Shown: piece after piece, positions 7,213 to 17,741 of the stretch
Layout of the letters: each line of letters starts with the position of its first letter
How positions within the stretch are numbered: the stretch's first letter is position 1
Assembly (NCBI RefSeq): GCF_000311845.1
Contig: NZ_HE978574.1
Coordinates: 525,056 to 589,055 of the forward strand
Direction: 5' to 3'
Length of the DNA: 64,000 bases
Source: Enorma massiliensis phI
GTDB taxonomy: Bacteria > Actinomycetota > Coriobacteriia > Coriobacteriales > Coriobacteriaceae
Translations under genes and position numbers: made by a program
The notes under the pieces: generated by a model
The model's input: only the letters and a program-made list of their open reading frames with translations
The model's database searches: none
Told to the model about the DNA's origin: nothing

Positions 7213-7452
7213 ATGGGACAGGGGCCGCAGATGCCAGCGATGCCGCTATCGCTGGTCCACAGCGGAGACACTGTTACGGTCGCACGCGTGCGCGGCAACG
7301 AGAACATTAAGCACCATCTCGAGAACCTCGGCTTTGTCGAGGGCTCGGAGGTGCACGTGGTGAGCTCGAGCGGCAGCAACATCATCGTGACCATCAAGGG
7401 GGCGCGGTTCGGCCTCGATGCGAAGGTCGCCGCACATGTCATGACGGCATAG
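7213..7452 (+). CDS. feoA: FeoA-domain protein, first copy
   Basis: Small SH3-like cytosolic protein (79 residues) associated with the ferrous iron permease FeoB. Recognised by the pattern HSGDTVTVARVRGNENIKHH, LENLGFVEGSEVHVVS and a final strand GARFGLDAKVAAHVMT. The first in a feoA-feoA-feoB series, 86 bp before the second copy. The ribosome-binding site is weak (GGGTGG), so ATG 7213 is chosen from the domain boundary. Likely iron-repressed through the upstream palindrome. Confidence 0.88.
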   Translation: MGQGPQMPAMPLSLVHSGDTVTVARVRGNENIKHHLENLGFVEGSEVHVVSSSGSNIIVTIKGARFGLDAKVAAHVMTA

Positions 7453-7538
7453 GCACGCCTCTGCGTGCTGCGCCCGCTTAAGGCGGGCCCGCGCGCGGTT
7501 GAGCCTTCCGCCGTTCGGAACGTGGAAAGGGGGATGCA

Positions 7539-7760
7539 ATGAAAACGCTCGGAGATGTGCAGGTGGGTGGTTCGTCCACCATCGTGAAGCTTCATGGCGA
7601 GGGGGCGCTCCGCCGTCATCTCATGGACCTCGGCCTCATCAAGGGCACGCCGTTCACGGTGGTTAAGGTCGCGCCGCTCGGCGATCCGATCGAGATCACG
7701 GTTCGCGGCTATGAGCTCTCGATTCGCAAGGAAGAGGCGGCGATTGTCGAGGTGCAGTAA
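7539..7760 (+). CDS. feoA: FeoA-domain protein, second copy
   Basis: 73 residues, SH3-like FeoA fold: LGDVQVGGSSTIVKLHGEG, LRRHLMDLGLIKGTPFTVVK and DPIEITVRGYELSIRKEEA. It resembles the canonical FeoA of the operon more than the first copy does. Strong ribosome-binding site AAAGGGGG before ATG 7539. The last codons are duplicated as DNA just downstream: the 15-bp CGGCGATTGTCGAGG occurs at 7738-7752 and again at 7763-7777. Paired FeoA proteins before FeoB are common in Gram-positive anaerobes. Confidence 0.9.
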   Translation: MKTLGDVQVGGSSTIVKLHGEGALRRHLMDLGLIKGTPFTVVKVAPLGDPIEITVRGYELSIRKEEAAIVEVQ

Positions 7761-7838
7761 CACGGCGATTGTCGAGGCACGTCGCGTGTCGCTCGCTCAT
7801 AGTGGGCGAGGCATCGTGTCGCGTCTCGCATAGCTTCT

Positions 7839-7860
7839 GGTGCAGTGCACCTCTTTTTTT
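7839..7860 (+). terminator. Weak hairpin with T tract after feoA
   Basis: GGTGCAGTGCACC (7839-7851) followed by TCTTTTTTT. The stem is short, so it may be an attenuator between feoA and feoB rather than a full terminator. Confidence 0.45.
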
Positions 7861-7869
7861 GAAGGTAGA

Positions 7870-7885
7870 GTTAGCGGAATCTAAC
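7870..7885. promoter_or_regulatory. Candidate metalloregulator palindrome before feoB
   Basis: GTTAG, six bases, CTAAC: a perfect inverted repeat matching DtxR-type half-sites. A second short one, TTAG GGG CTAA, is at about 8075-8085. Together with the operator before feoA they suggest feoB has its own iron-controlled transcript. Confidence 0.35.
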
Positions 7886-8139
7886 AAATATCACTGTTCC
7901 GGTGGCATTTGTTAACCTCAGCATATTGACATCAGAAAACGCGGTTCTCAGGAATCAAATGGTTCGCTGTAGCCCGGGCCCAAGAACCAACCACGAGCCA
8001 TCCAGGAGCCAGGCGGCGCAGAGTCCCGCGGAGTTCAGATTTCGGGGCGTTCGCCACAAACCGGTTCGGGGTGTTAGGGGCTAAGGATTGCTAGCTCGGT
8101 AACTTACCCAAGTTTCAAAGCCTATGGAAGAAGGATTAC
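7886..8139. other. Long untranslated leader of feoB
   Basis: About 250 bp with no supported ORF; a 60-codon GTG frame at 7902-8084 has no ribosome-binding site or recognisable content. I see no riboswitch class that I can name. The feoB ribosome-binding site GAAGAAGG lies at the end. Confidence 0.4.
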
Positions 8140-10383
8140 ATGGCAGCTTCACAGCTCCATATCGCGTTGGCAGGTAACCCCAACTGCGGTAAGACCACAT
8201 TGTTCAATCAGATCACGGGCCAGAACGGCTATGTGGGCAACTGGCCCGGCGTTACGGTCGAGAAGAAGGAGGCCAAGCTCTCCGCCGACAAGAGCGTGAC
8301 CATCACCGACCTTCCCGGCATCTACTCGCTCAGCCCCTACAGCCCCGAGGAGCGCGTCTCGCGCGACTACCTCATGAGCGGCGAGCCCGATGTGGTCGTC
8401 CAGGTCGTTGATGCCACCAACCTCGAGCGCAACCTGTACCTCGCGCTCCAGGTTATCGAGACGGGCGTGCCCGTGGTCGTGGCGCTCAACATGGCCGACC
8501 TCGTGGAGAAGAACGGCGATAAGATTGATACCGAGGCGCTTTCCAAGAGCCTCGGGTGCCCGGTCGTCATGATTTCGGCGCTCAAGAACCGCGGACTCGA
8601 CAACCTTATCGCCGAGGCCAAGCAGGCAGCGGGCAGCGCTTCCGGCAAGATGTCGCACAAGTTTGACTCTGCTATCGAAGACGTCCTCGACCACATCGAG
8701 GGCCAGCTCCCCGGCTCGGTGCCCGCGCACAAGCGCCGCTACTACGCGGTCAAGCTCTTCGAGCGCGACGCCGATGCAACCAAGCTCGTGAACCTCACCA
8801 AGGGCGCGAGCGACCGCGTGGAAGAGCTCATCGCTAAATGCGAGCAGGATTGCGACGACGATGCCGAGTCCATCATCACCGGCGAGCGCTATGCCGTGAT
8901 CGCGCACATCATCGACGGCTGCCTCAAGAAGGCGCCCGCTCGCATGAGCACGTCCGAGAAGATTGACCGCATCGTCACCAACCGTATCCTCGGCCTGCCG
9001 ATTTTCCTGCTCATCATGTATGTGGTCTATTATCTGGCCATCTCTACCTTCGGTACCGCGGGCACCGACTGGGTGAACGACAACCTCTTCGGTGAGGGCT
9101 TCGAGCTCTTTGGACAAAGCTTCCCGTCCGTACCCATGGTGGCCGAGGGCTGGCTCACCTCACTCGGCGCAAGCGATCTCGTGATCAGCCTGGTAAACGA
9201 CGGCATCGTGGCTGGCGTGGGCGCGGTGCTCGGCTTCATCCCGCAGATGTTCGTCCTCTTCATCCTGCTTTCCTTCCTTGAGGATTGCGGCTACATGGCG
9301 CGCGTTGCGTTCGTTATGGACCGCGTGTTCCGTCGCTTCGGCCTCTCGGGCAAGAGCTTCATCCCCATGCTCGTCTCTACGGGCTGCGGCGTGCCGGGCG
9401 TGCTTGCCACGAAGACCATCGAGAACGAGAAGGACCGCCGCATGACGGTCATGACCACGACATTCATCCCCTGCGGCGCGAAGCTCCCCATCATCGCGCT
9501 CCTTATGGGTGCGCTCGTGGGAGATGCCGAGGCCACGTGGATCGCCCCGCTCTTCTACTTCCTGGGTGTCGTGGCTGTCATCGTCTCGGGCATCATGCTC
9601 AAGAAGACGAAGCTCTTCGCCGGCCGCCCCACGCCGTTCGTCATGGAGTTGCCGAGCTATCACTTCCCCTCGCTGAAGTCTTGGTGGCTGCATATCTGGG
9701 AGCGCGTGAGCGCATACGTCAAGAAGGCGTTCACGATCATCTTCGCCTCCACCATCGTGGTGTGGTTCCTGTCGAACTTCGGCGTTGCCTCTTGGGATGG
9801 TGGCACGGGCGCCTTCGGGTTCCTGCCCGCCATGGAGGGCGTGCCCGAGGAGTTCACCGACTACTCCGTGCTCGCCATGCTCGGCGGCGCCATCGCATGG
9901 ATCTTCGCTCCGCTCGGCTTCAGCACGTGGCAGGCCACGGCTATGTCGATCACCGGTCTCGTGGCGAAGGAGAACGTGATCGCCACGGCGGCGTCGCTCC
10001 TGCACATCGCTGATGCCGGCGAGACCGATCCGGCGCTCTGGCAGGCCTTCGCTGCCATGTTCCCGAGCGCTGGCGCCATCGCCGCTTTCGGTGCGTTCAA
10101 CCTGCTCTGCGCGCCGTGCTTCGCCGCCATGGGCACCATCCGCGCCCAGATGAACTCCGGCAAGTGGACCGCCATCGCGCTGGGCTACGAGTGCGCCTTC
10201 GCGTGGGTCGTGGGCCTCATCATCAACCAGCTCTATAACCTCATCGTGCTCGGTGAGTTTGGGCTGTGGACCGTCGTGGCCTTCGCATTCATCGCGCTCA
10301 TCCTCTTCCAGCTCTTCCGGCCCATGCCTAAGGGAGCTATGGGCGAGGACGATGGCGTGGCTCCTGCTGCCACTGCTGCATAA
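8140..10383 (+). CDS. feoB: FeoB, ferrous iron transporter
   Basis: 747-residue inner-membrane Fe(II) permease with an N-terminal G domain. G1 is GNPNCGKTTLFN (residues 10-21), G3 is TDLPGIYSLSPYS, and G4 is NMAD near residue 118. A helical spacer domain follows, then the polytopic membrane part from about residue 285. The conserved gate motif STGCGVPGVLATKTIENEKD is near 412-431 and the second, Cys-containing gate repeat LLCAPCFAAMGTIR is near 655-668. The C-terminus ends in a short acidic/Ala tail. The Cys-rich small protein 200 bp downstream is a typical FeoB partner. Confidence 0.96.
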   Translation: MAASQLHIALAGNPNCGKTTLFNQITGQNGYVGNWPGVTVEKKEAKLSADKSVTITDLPGIYSLSPYSPEERVSRDYLMSGEPDVVVQVVDATNLERNLYLALQVIETGVPVVVALNMADLVEKNGDKIDTEALSKSLGCPVVMISALKNRGLDNLIAEAKQAAGSASGKMSHKFDSAIEDVLDHIEGQLPGSVPAHKRRYYAVKLFERDADATKLVNLTKGASDRVEELIAKCEQDCDDDAESIITGERYAVIAHIIDGCLKKAPARMSTSEKIDRIVTNRILGLPIFLLIMYVVYYLAISTFGTAGTDWVNDNLFGEGFELFGQSFPSVPMVAEGWLTSLGASDLVISLVNDGIVAGVGAVLGFIPQMFVLFILLSFLEDCGYMARVAFVMDRVFRRFGLSGKSFIPMLVSTGCGVPGVLATKTIENEKDRRMTVMTTTFIPCGAKLPIIALLMGALVGDAEATWIAPLFYFLGVVAVIVSGIMLKKTKLFAGRPTPFVMELPSYHFPSLKSWWLHIWERVSAYVKKAFTIIFASTIVVWFLSNFGVASWDGGTGAFGFLPAMEGVPEEFTDYSVLAMLGGAIAWIFAPLGFSTWQATAMSITGLVAKENVIATAASLLHIADAGETDPALWQAFAAMFPSAGAIAAFGAFNLLCAPCFAAMGTIRAQMNSGKWTAIALGYECAFAWVVGLIINQLYNLIVLGEFGLWTVVAFAFIALILFQLFRPMPKGAMGEDDGVAPAATAA

Positions 10384-10418
10384 GATGGGGCTCTTGCCCG
10401 TATAAGATTCGGTTGCTC

Positions 10419-10445
10419 GCCAGGGCGCCCGCACGGTGCCCTGGC
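10419..10445 (+). terminator. Hairpin after feoB
   Basis: Perfect 8-bp stem GCCAGGGC (10419-10426) and GCCCTGGC (10438-10445) but only a weak T content afterwards (CTT). It may give partial termination before the small Cys-rich gene. Confidence 0.45.
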
Positions 10446-10601
10446 CTTCAACTCGGAGCGGATTGCTCGGGGCGCCCATCCCCTCTGTTATCCAACAGTT
10501 TCCAGCCTCGATGGGATCCGCTCCGCGTTGGAGAAGCTATGCGTGCCCCATGCGTTTTGGCTGCATGGGGTACGATGATCGTATCGTAGGAGGTGAACGC
10601 G

Positions 10602-10811
10602 GTGCTTTCTTTGGCCGACATCATCGTGCTCGCATTGGTGGCCGTCGCGTTCGTGGCGGTGTGCGTGCGTGTGCGGCGCAAGGGGTCGTGTGCGGATTGC
10701 GCCTCGGCGGGCGTCTGCACGGGGCATTGCAGTTCGAGCACCAAGAAGAGCTGCCCGGCCATGAAGGGCGTCGACGCTGTGGCGCAGGAGCTCGAGCAAA
10801 GTGTAAAGTGA
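10602..10811 (+). CDS. FeoB-associated Cys-rich membrane protein
   Basis: 69 residues: one N-terminal membrane helix (ADIIVLALVAVAFVAVCV, residues 5-22), basic RVRRKG, then a Cys-rich tail with the spacing C-ADC-ASAGVC-TGHC and a later C in KKSCPAMK. This is the layout of the small FeoB-associated Cys-rich proteins found beside feoB in many Gram-positive anaerobes, thought to act in the place of FeoC. GTG at 10602 is chosen because TAGGAGG ends 8 bases before it; the GTG at 10593 overlaps that site. The stop TGA (10809-10811) is part of a palindrome. Confidence 0.8.
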   Translation: MLSLADIIVLALVAVAFVAVCVRVRRKGSCADCASAGVCTGHCSSSTKKSCPAMKGVDAVAQELEQSVK

Positions 10812-11031
10812 CAAAACGAACCCGGTTCAATTTCTCATTCTAGGTTCGAGGCTCGAGTCGGTAAGTTTTTTAAGATCGGACGAGTAGACCGTGTTGTACG
10901 CAAAGCCGTTCCTGCGGTTTTATTGGCTTCAAAGGGCGGTCTACTCGGCACATCGCGAAAAACCTACCGACTCGAGCCTCGAACTTTTTGCTGTGCCTAA
11001 CAATGAGAAAATGAACCGGGTTCGTTTTATC
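10809..11031. repeat. 223-bp nested inverted-repeat element
   Basis: Three layers of pairing. Outer: AAAACGAACCCGGTTC.. at 10812-10838 against ..GAACCGGGTTCGTTTT at 11002-11028 (one mismatch over 27 bp). Middle: 10844-10870 against 10958-10984 (27 bp, one G-T). Inner: CGAGTAGACCG at 10881-10891 against CGGTCTACTCG at 10937-10947. A small AAGCC hairpin lies at the tip. The outer arms are two inverted copies of the GATAAAACGAACC palindrome family. The left edge contains the stop codon of the preceding gene. Confidence 0.88.
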
Positions 11032-11079
11032 AAACCGGGCTCGCTGCACCATTTTGCGGGCACCGCCTATCGTGCCCCG

Positions 11080-11095
11080 GAAACGCTGCTGAAAC
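11080..11095 (+). promoter_or_regulatory. Candidate GlnR half-sites upstream of glnA
   Basis: GAAAC at 11080-11084, six bases, GAAAC at 11091-11095. An 11-bp period of GAAAC-like half-sites is the known binding pattern of actinobacterial GlnR. A GlnR-like gene follows glnA. The site is about 70 bp before the glnA start, where a regulator would act. Motif-based and tentative. Confidence 0.4.
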
Positions 11096-11166
11096 AATCG
11101 TATGGCACAGTGAACGGGTACGTGCGTGTACTGTGTGAACCCCAGTATTAGGGAGGACACTGGCTC

Positions 11167-12507
11167 ATGGATCAGCAGCAGAACATCGACTTCGTTCTTC
11201 GCACCGTCGAGGAGCGCGGCATCCGCTTTGTGCATCTCTGGTTTACCGATGTGCTCGGCAGGCTCAAGAGCTTCGCCATTAGCCCCGAAGACCTCGAGGT
11301 CGCCTTCGAGGAGGGCGTCGGCTTCGACGGCTCTGCCATCGAAGGATTCACCGCGCCCGAGGAGGCCGACATGCTCGCCTTCCCGGACCCCTCTACGTTC
11401 CAGGTGCTTCCCTGGCGTCCCTCGCACGACGGCGTGGCTCGCGTGTTCTGCGACATTCGCAAGCCCGACCGCACGTATTTCGAGGGCGATCCGCGCGAGT
11501 GCCTGCGTCGCATGTTCCGCAAGGCGGAGTCGTCCGGATACATCATGAACGTCGGCACGGAGCTCGAATACTATTACTTCCCCGACGACCACACGCCCGT
11601 TCCCATGGACGAGGTGGGCTACTTCGATCTCATGCCGTCTGATTCCGCGCGCGACCTGCGCCGTGACACCGTGCTCACCCTCGAGAAGATGAGCATCCCG
11701 GTCGAGTACACCTTCCATTCGTCGGGTAAGTCGCAGCACGGCATCTCGTTGCGCCATGCCGAGGCGCTCACTACCTCGGATGCCATCATGACGGCCAAGT
11801 ACATCATCAAGCTCGAGGCCTATGCGTCCGATATCCATGCCTCGTTCATGCCCAAACCCATCGCGGGGGCGCCGTCGAGCGCCATGTTCCTCCACCAGTC
11901 GCTCTTCGATCGCCAGGGGAACAACGTCTTCTGGGGCGAGGACGACAACACGTACCATCTTTCCGATCTTGCCAAGCACTACATGGCGGGCATCCTTGCG
12001 CACGCGCAAGAGATCAGCGCCATCACCAACCCTACGGTTAACTCTTACAAGCGCCTCACCACGGGCGAGGGGAATACGCCCGAGTCCGCTACATGGGGGC
12101 TGCGCAACCGCTCTGCGATGATTCGCGTTCCCATCTATAAGCCGGGCAAGCAGCTCTCCACGCGTATCGAGCTGCGCTCCCCGGATCCGATGTCGAACCC
12201 CTATCTCGTGAACGCGGTGACGCTCGCCGCCGGCCTCGACGGTATCGAGCGAAAGCTGGAGCTTCCGCCCGAGGCCACGGCCGAAATGCTCAACCAGGGC
12301 CCCGAGGCGCTGGCTGCTACCGGCTATGCGCCCCTGCCGCGCAGTCTCGACGAGGCCCTCGATTACTTCGAGGACTCCCAGTTTATGAAGGACGCGCTCG
12401 GTGAGCATATCCACTCGTTCTTCCTCAAGAAGAAACGCGCCGAGTGGGCGAAGTTCACCTCGACGGTCACCGAGTGGGAGATCAAGCACTACTTCGCAAA
12501 TTCCTAG
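11167..12507 (+). CDS. glnA: Glutamine synthetase, type I alpha
   Basis: Makes glutamine from glutamate, ammonia and ATP; a cytosolic dodecamer. 446 residues, the length of the feedback-inhibited GSI-alpha class. Visible are the beta-grasp loop GVGFDGSAIEGF (residues 49-60), metal-binding ELEYYYF and SGKSQHGISLRHAE, the glutamate-binding NPTVNSYKRL near 288-297, and RNRSAMIRVP with IELRSPDPMSNPYL. It has no adenylylation Tyr motif of the GSI-beta class, as expected for this size. The ATG follows GGGAGGACAC. A GlnR-like gene lies 224 bp downstream. Confidence 0.95.
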   Translation: MDQQQNIDFVLRTVEERGIRFVHLWFTDVLGRLKSFAISPEDLEVAFEEGVGFDGSAIEGFTAPEEADMLAFPDPSTFQVLPWRPSHDGVARVFCDIRKPDRTYFEGDPRECLRRMFRKAESSGYIMNVGTELEYYYFPDDHTPVPMDEVGYFDLMPSDSARDLRRDTVLTLEKMSIPVEYTFHSSGKSQHGISLRHAEALTTSDAIMTAKYIIKLEAYASDIHASFMPKPIAGAPSSAMFLHQSLFDRQGNNVFWGEDDNTYHLSDLAKHYMAGILAHAQEISAITNPTVNSYKRLTTGEGNTPESATWGLRNRSAMIRVPIYKPGKQLSTRIELRSPDPMSNPYLVNAVTLAAGLDGIERKLELPPEATAEMLNQGPEALAATGYAPLPRSLDEALDYFEDSQFMKDALGEHIHSFFLKKKRAEWAKFTSTVTEWEIKHYFANS

Positions 12508-12730
12508 CGAAGTTCGGGTGGCTGCGCGGTAACGACCTTGTGTCCGCCGTGCAGCTGAGCGTGCCGTCTGGCCGGTCAGTTGAAGGTTCCGGCAACGGGC
12601 ACGGGCCGGCGGAGGCGCGCAGGGTCGCAGGAAGGGTTTTATGATCCCTCCTACGTGCGGAAATGCGCATCTGCGCTGCAAGTGGTAGGTGTTTTACGGT
12701 AAGATAAAGCAACGCGTTAGGAGGTGCTGC

Positions 12731-13393
12731 ATGGCCGAGAAGTGCATTTTGTTTATGGCCAGGACAACGCGGTTCCACGAGTTTGCCCGGACCCTCACCC
12801 AATCGCTGGGTGTGGAGGTGAGCTTGGCGACTCCCGATTCTCCTAACGCGGCACACGATTTTGACCTGCTGATGCTCGATGGGGATGGCATTCGCAACGA
12901 CCGCATCGACCAGATCGCGAAATGGCTCGAGGACCGCGGCGGCATCCCGATGCTCGTGATCGTAGACGACGAGACCCTTCCGTCGCTGCGCCTGCCCGCG
13001 CACTCCCGCTCCGACTTCATCTGCTCTTCGGCGAGCCCCGCGGAGCTCGAGGCACGTGCGCGTCGCCTTATGGGAGATGACGACTCCTTCAACCTCGACG
13101 ACATTCTTCATATCGATAACCTCGTCATCAACCTCGCGACCTATCAGGTCTATCTCGATGACGAGCCCGTCGACCTCACGCTCATGGAGTACTCGCTGCT
13201 CTCGTTCTTGGCCACTCATCCTAACCGGGCCTATTCGCGCGAGGTGCTGCTGCATCGCGTGTGGGGCTTTGAGTACTGCGGCGGCACGCGTACCGTCGAC
13301 GTGCACATCCGTCGCATTCGTTCGAAGGTGGGCCCGCAGATCGCCGCGCACATCACCACCGTCCGCGGTGTGGGTTACCTGTTCAAAGACTAG
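12731..13393 (+). CDS. GlnR-like atypical OmpR-family regulator
   Basis: 220 residues: an N-terminal receiver-like domain (1-115) and a C-terminal winged helix (about 125-220; LTLMEYSLLSFLATHPNRAY, then RTVDVHIRRIRSKVG and VRGVGYLFKD). The receiver lacks the usual acidic pair after strand 1 (the start reads CILFMARTTRF) but keeps an Asp in LLMLDGDGIRND, and ends ASPAELEARARRLMG. This matches the degenerate receiver of actinobacterial GlnR, which controls nitrogen genes without a partner kinase. Its place next to glnA supports that role. Start ATG 12731 has TTAGGAGG in front. No histidine kinase gene is adjacent. It could instead be an orphan regulator of another process. Confidence 0.7.
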   Translation: MAEKCILFMARTTRFHEFARTLTQSLGVEVSLATPDSPNAAHDFDLLMLDGDGIRNDRIDQIAKWLEDRGGIPMLVIVDDETLPSLRLPAHSRSDFICSSASPAELEARARRLMGDDDSFNLDDILHIDNLVINLATYQVYLDDEPVDLTLMEYSLLSFLATHPNRAYSREVLLHRVWGFEYCGGTRTVDVHIRRIRSKVGPQIAAHITTVRGVGYLFKD

Positions 13394-13402
13394 CGTGTGT
13401 TG

Positions 13403-13526
13403 GGGCCGGTTCGCGGCATGCGGCGGCGGTTGGCGTGCGATGGGCCGCGGCGGGCCGGTTCGCGGAGTGCTGCGGCGGGTCGGCTTGCCGGAGGCCGCGG
13501 CGGGCCGGCTTGCGGCGGGCTGTCGA
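13403..13526. repeat. Five tandem 24-25-bp imperfect repeats (minisatellite)
   Basis: Units start at 13403, 13428, 13452, 13477 and 13502 with an approximate pattern GGGYCGGYTTGCGG plus about 10 bases ending GCGGC. They lie between the GlnR-like gene and htrA. The second unit is 24 bp, the others 25 bp. Such arrays change copy number easily. Confidence 0.75.
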
Positions 13527-13682
13527 TAGGTCGGTTTCCGATAGCGCGATACCTTTCACGTGCCGTTACAATTAGTTAAAAATGACTGAAGCTCGCGTGT
13601 TGTCTCGTGCAAACGCGCGGGCTTGGGGTACAACGCTTGCTGAACAACGATTCTGTATGGAAGTTGAAAGGAAGCAGCTACG

Positions 13683-15269
13683 ATGGATGAGAAGTATCCC
13701 CAGCGTCCCGAGGGGACCGCGGCGGGCGAGGGCACGGCGTCCTCACCGCGCATAGAGATTGAGCCCACGCCTCAGGCGCCGCAGGGAGCGGCTCCCGCGA
13801 GCGCGTCTTCTGCGCAGCCGACCGTGCCTCAGACGGGGAGCGCACAGGCTGGCTCTCCGCAGGCTGGCACCGCACAGACGGGCACCCATGCGGCCCCATC
13901 CGGTGCCTCGTGGGCAAACCCCTCTGGCACCGCGGGCCCGGCGCAGCCAACGCAGCAGTACGCTGCCCCGCAGGTGGCAGCCGGCGCAGGCGCGTCTGGC
14001 GCGGGCCGCGACCCCCGTTCGTCTCAGGCGCCCTCCGCGCCGGCCGAGACGATCACCCATACCGTGGTGAAGACGAAAACCAAGAAGCTCCCGGTCTTCG
14101 TCTCGTCGCTCGCCGGCCTGGTGGTTGGCGCGGTGCTTGTGATCGCGCTGGTCATGACCGGTGCGCTTCGCATCGGCAGCACCAACGTGGATGCGCCTGC
14201 ACTTTCGGATAGCGGCTCGAACCAGACAATTCAGATCGATGCCGAGGATACGACGCTCGCCGAGGCGGTATCTGCCAAGGCGCTGCCCTCGGTGGTCTCC
14301 ATCACGGCGGTGAACGAGGGTTCCGGCGAGGGTGGCATCGGGTCGGGCGTGATCCTCGATACCGATGGCAACATCCTCACGAACTACCATGTCATCGAAG
14401 GCGCGACGACCATCAACGTTTCAACGAACGATGGCGCGAGCTACGAAGCCGAGCTGGTGGGGCAGGACGAGTCGAGCGACCTTGCAGTCATCCGCCTGCA
14501 GGGCGCCGATGCAAGCTCGCTCACGCCCATCGAGATCGGCGACTCCGACAGCCTCACGGTTGGCGAGTGGGTCATGGCAATCGGTAGCCCGTTCGGCAAC
14601 GAGCAGTCCGTCTCCACGGGCATCGTGAGCGCGCTCTACCGCTCGACCGCCATGCAGTCCACTTCCGGCACCACGATCTATGCGAACATGATCCAGACCG
14701 ATGCCGCCATCAACCCCGGCAACTCGGGCGGCGCGCTCGTGAACGACAACGGCGAGCTCATCGGCATCAACTCGATGATTGAGTCCTACTCCGGCTCGAG
14801 CTCGGGCGTTGGGTTTGCCATTCCAGTGAACTACGCGATCAACATCGCTCAGCAGATCATCGATGGCGAGACCCCCGCGCACCCGTACATCGGCGTGACG
14901 GTGACCACGGTGAACGCGTACTCCGCGCGCCAGAACAACCTTGCGGTCAGCGAGGGCGCGTACGTGAACTCCGTGAACGCCGACAGCCCGTCCGAGGAGG
15001 CGGGGCTCCGTGAGGGTGATATCGTTACCGCGGTCGACGACACGCAGATTACCTCGGCCGACGGTCTCATCATCGCAGCGCGCGAGCATAGCATCGGCGA
15101 TACGGTCACGCTAACCGTGGTGCGCGATGACGAGACCATCGAGGTTGATGTGACGCTTGGCTCCGATGCCGAGGTGCAGGCCGAGAGCCAGGACGGCACG
15201 ACGGGGGAAGGCTCCGGTAACTCGCTCAGCGAAGAGGAGCTGCGTCAGTACCTCGAGGGGCTCATGTAA
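13683..15269 (+). CDS. HtrA/DegP-type membrane-anchored serine protease with PDZ domain
   Basis: 528 residues. Order: a Pro/Ala/Ser/Gln-rich disordered cytosolic tail (1-115), one membrane helix (VFVSSLAGLVVGAVLVIALV, about 138-157), a trypsin-like domain and a C-terminal PDZ domain (about 400-495). The catalytic triad is His in TNYHVIEG, Asp in SSDLAVIRL and Ser in INPGNSGGALVN. It should act outside the membrane on misfolded or envelope proteins. ATG 13683 follows GAAAGGAAG. It is transcribed alone and ends at a clear terminator. Expression may respond to envelope stress, but no operator is evident. Confidence 0.92.
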   Translation: MDEKYPQRPEGTAAGEGTASSPRIEIEPTPQAPQGAAPASASSAQPTVPQTGSAQAGSPQAGTAQTGTHAAPSGASWANPSGTAGPAQPTQQYAAPQVAAGAGASGAGRDPRSSQAPSAPAETITHTVVKTKTKKLPVFVSSLAGLVVGAVLVIALVMTGALRIGSTNVDAPALSDSGSNQTIQIDAEDTTLAEAVSAKALPSVVSITAVNEGSGEGGIGSGVILDTDGNILTNYHVIEGATTINVSTNDGASYEAELVGQDESSDLAVIRLQGADASSLTPIEIGDSDSLTVGEWVMAIGSPFGNEQSVSTGIVSALYRSTAMQSTSGTTIYANMIQTDAAINPGNSGGALVNDNGELIGINSMIESYSGSSSGVGFAIPVNYAINIAQQIIDGETPAHPYIGVTVTTVNAYSARQNNLAVSEGAYVNSVNADSPSEEAGLREGDIVTAVDDTQITSADGLIIAAREHSIGDTVTLTVVRDDETIEVDVTLGSDAEVQAESQDGTTGEGSGNSLSEEELRQYLEGLM

Positions 15270-15275
15270 TGCCAA

Positions 15276-15294
15276 ATGAGGGTCAGTCCCTCAT
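15276..15294. repeat. Short palindrome after htrA
   Basis: ATGAGGG and CCCTCAT around TCAGT, 7 bp after the htrA stop and 18 bp before a terminator hairpin. It resembles the GGGACAGTCCC palindromes in its GTCAGTCCC centre. Confidence 0.55.
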
Positions 15295-15312
15295 CAGGCA
15301 TGGTAAACCGAT

Positions 15313-15349
15313 AGGCCCGCTGCGGAGCGCATCCGCGGCGGGCCTTTTG
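15313..15349 (+). terminator. Rho-independent terminator after htrA
   Basis: Stem GGCCCGC-TGCGG with CCGCGGCGGGCC (one G-T pair) followed by TTTT. Confidence 0.8.
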
Positions 15350-15407
15350 ACGTTTGGGCGTAGGCTGCGTGCGCCGCTCTCCATGTGAAATTGGGACAAA
15401 GAGCCTT

Positions 15408-17725
<2,318 letters not shown>

Positions 17726-17741
17726 TGAGAAGGAGGTCGCA

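Noticed and set aside
13397..13579. Short ORF of 60 codons in the minisatellite
   Set aside because: Arises from the GC-rich repeats; no ribosome-binding site.
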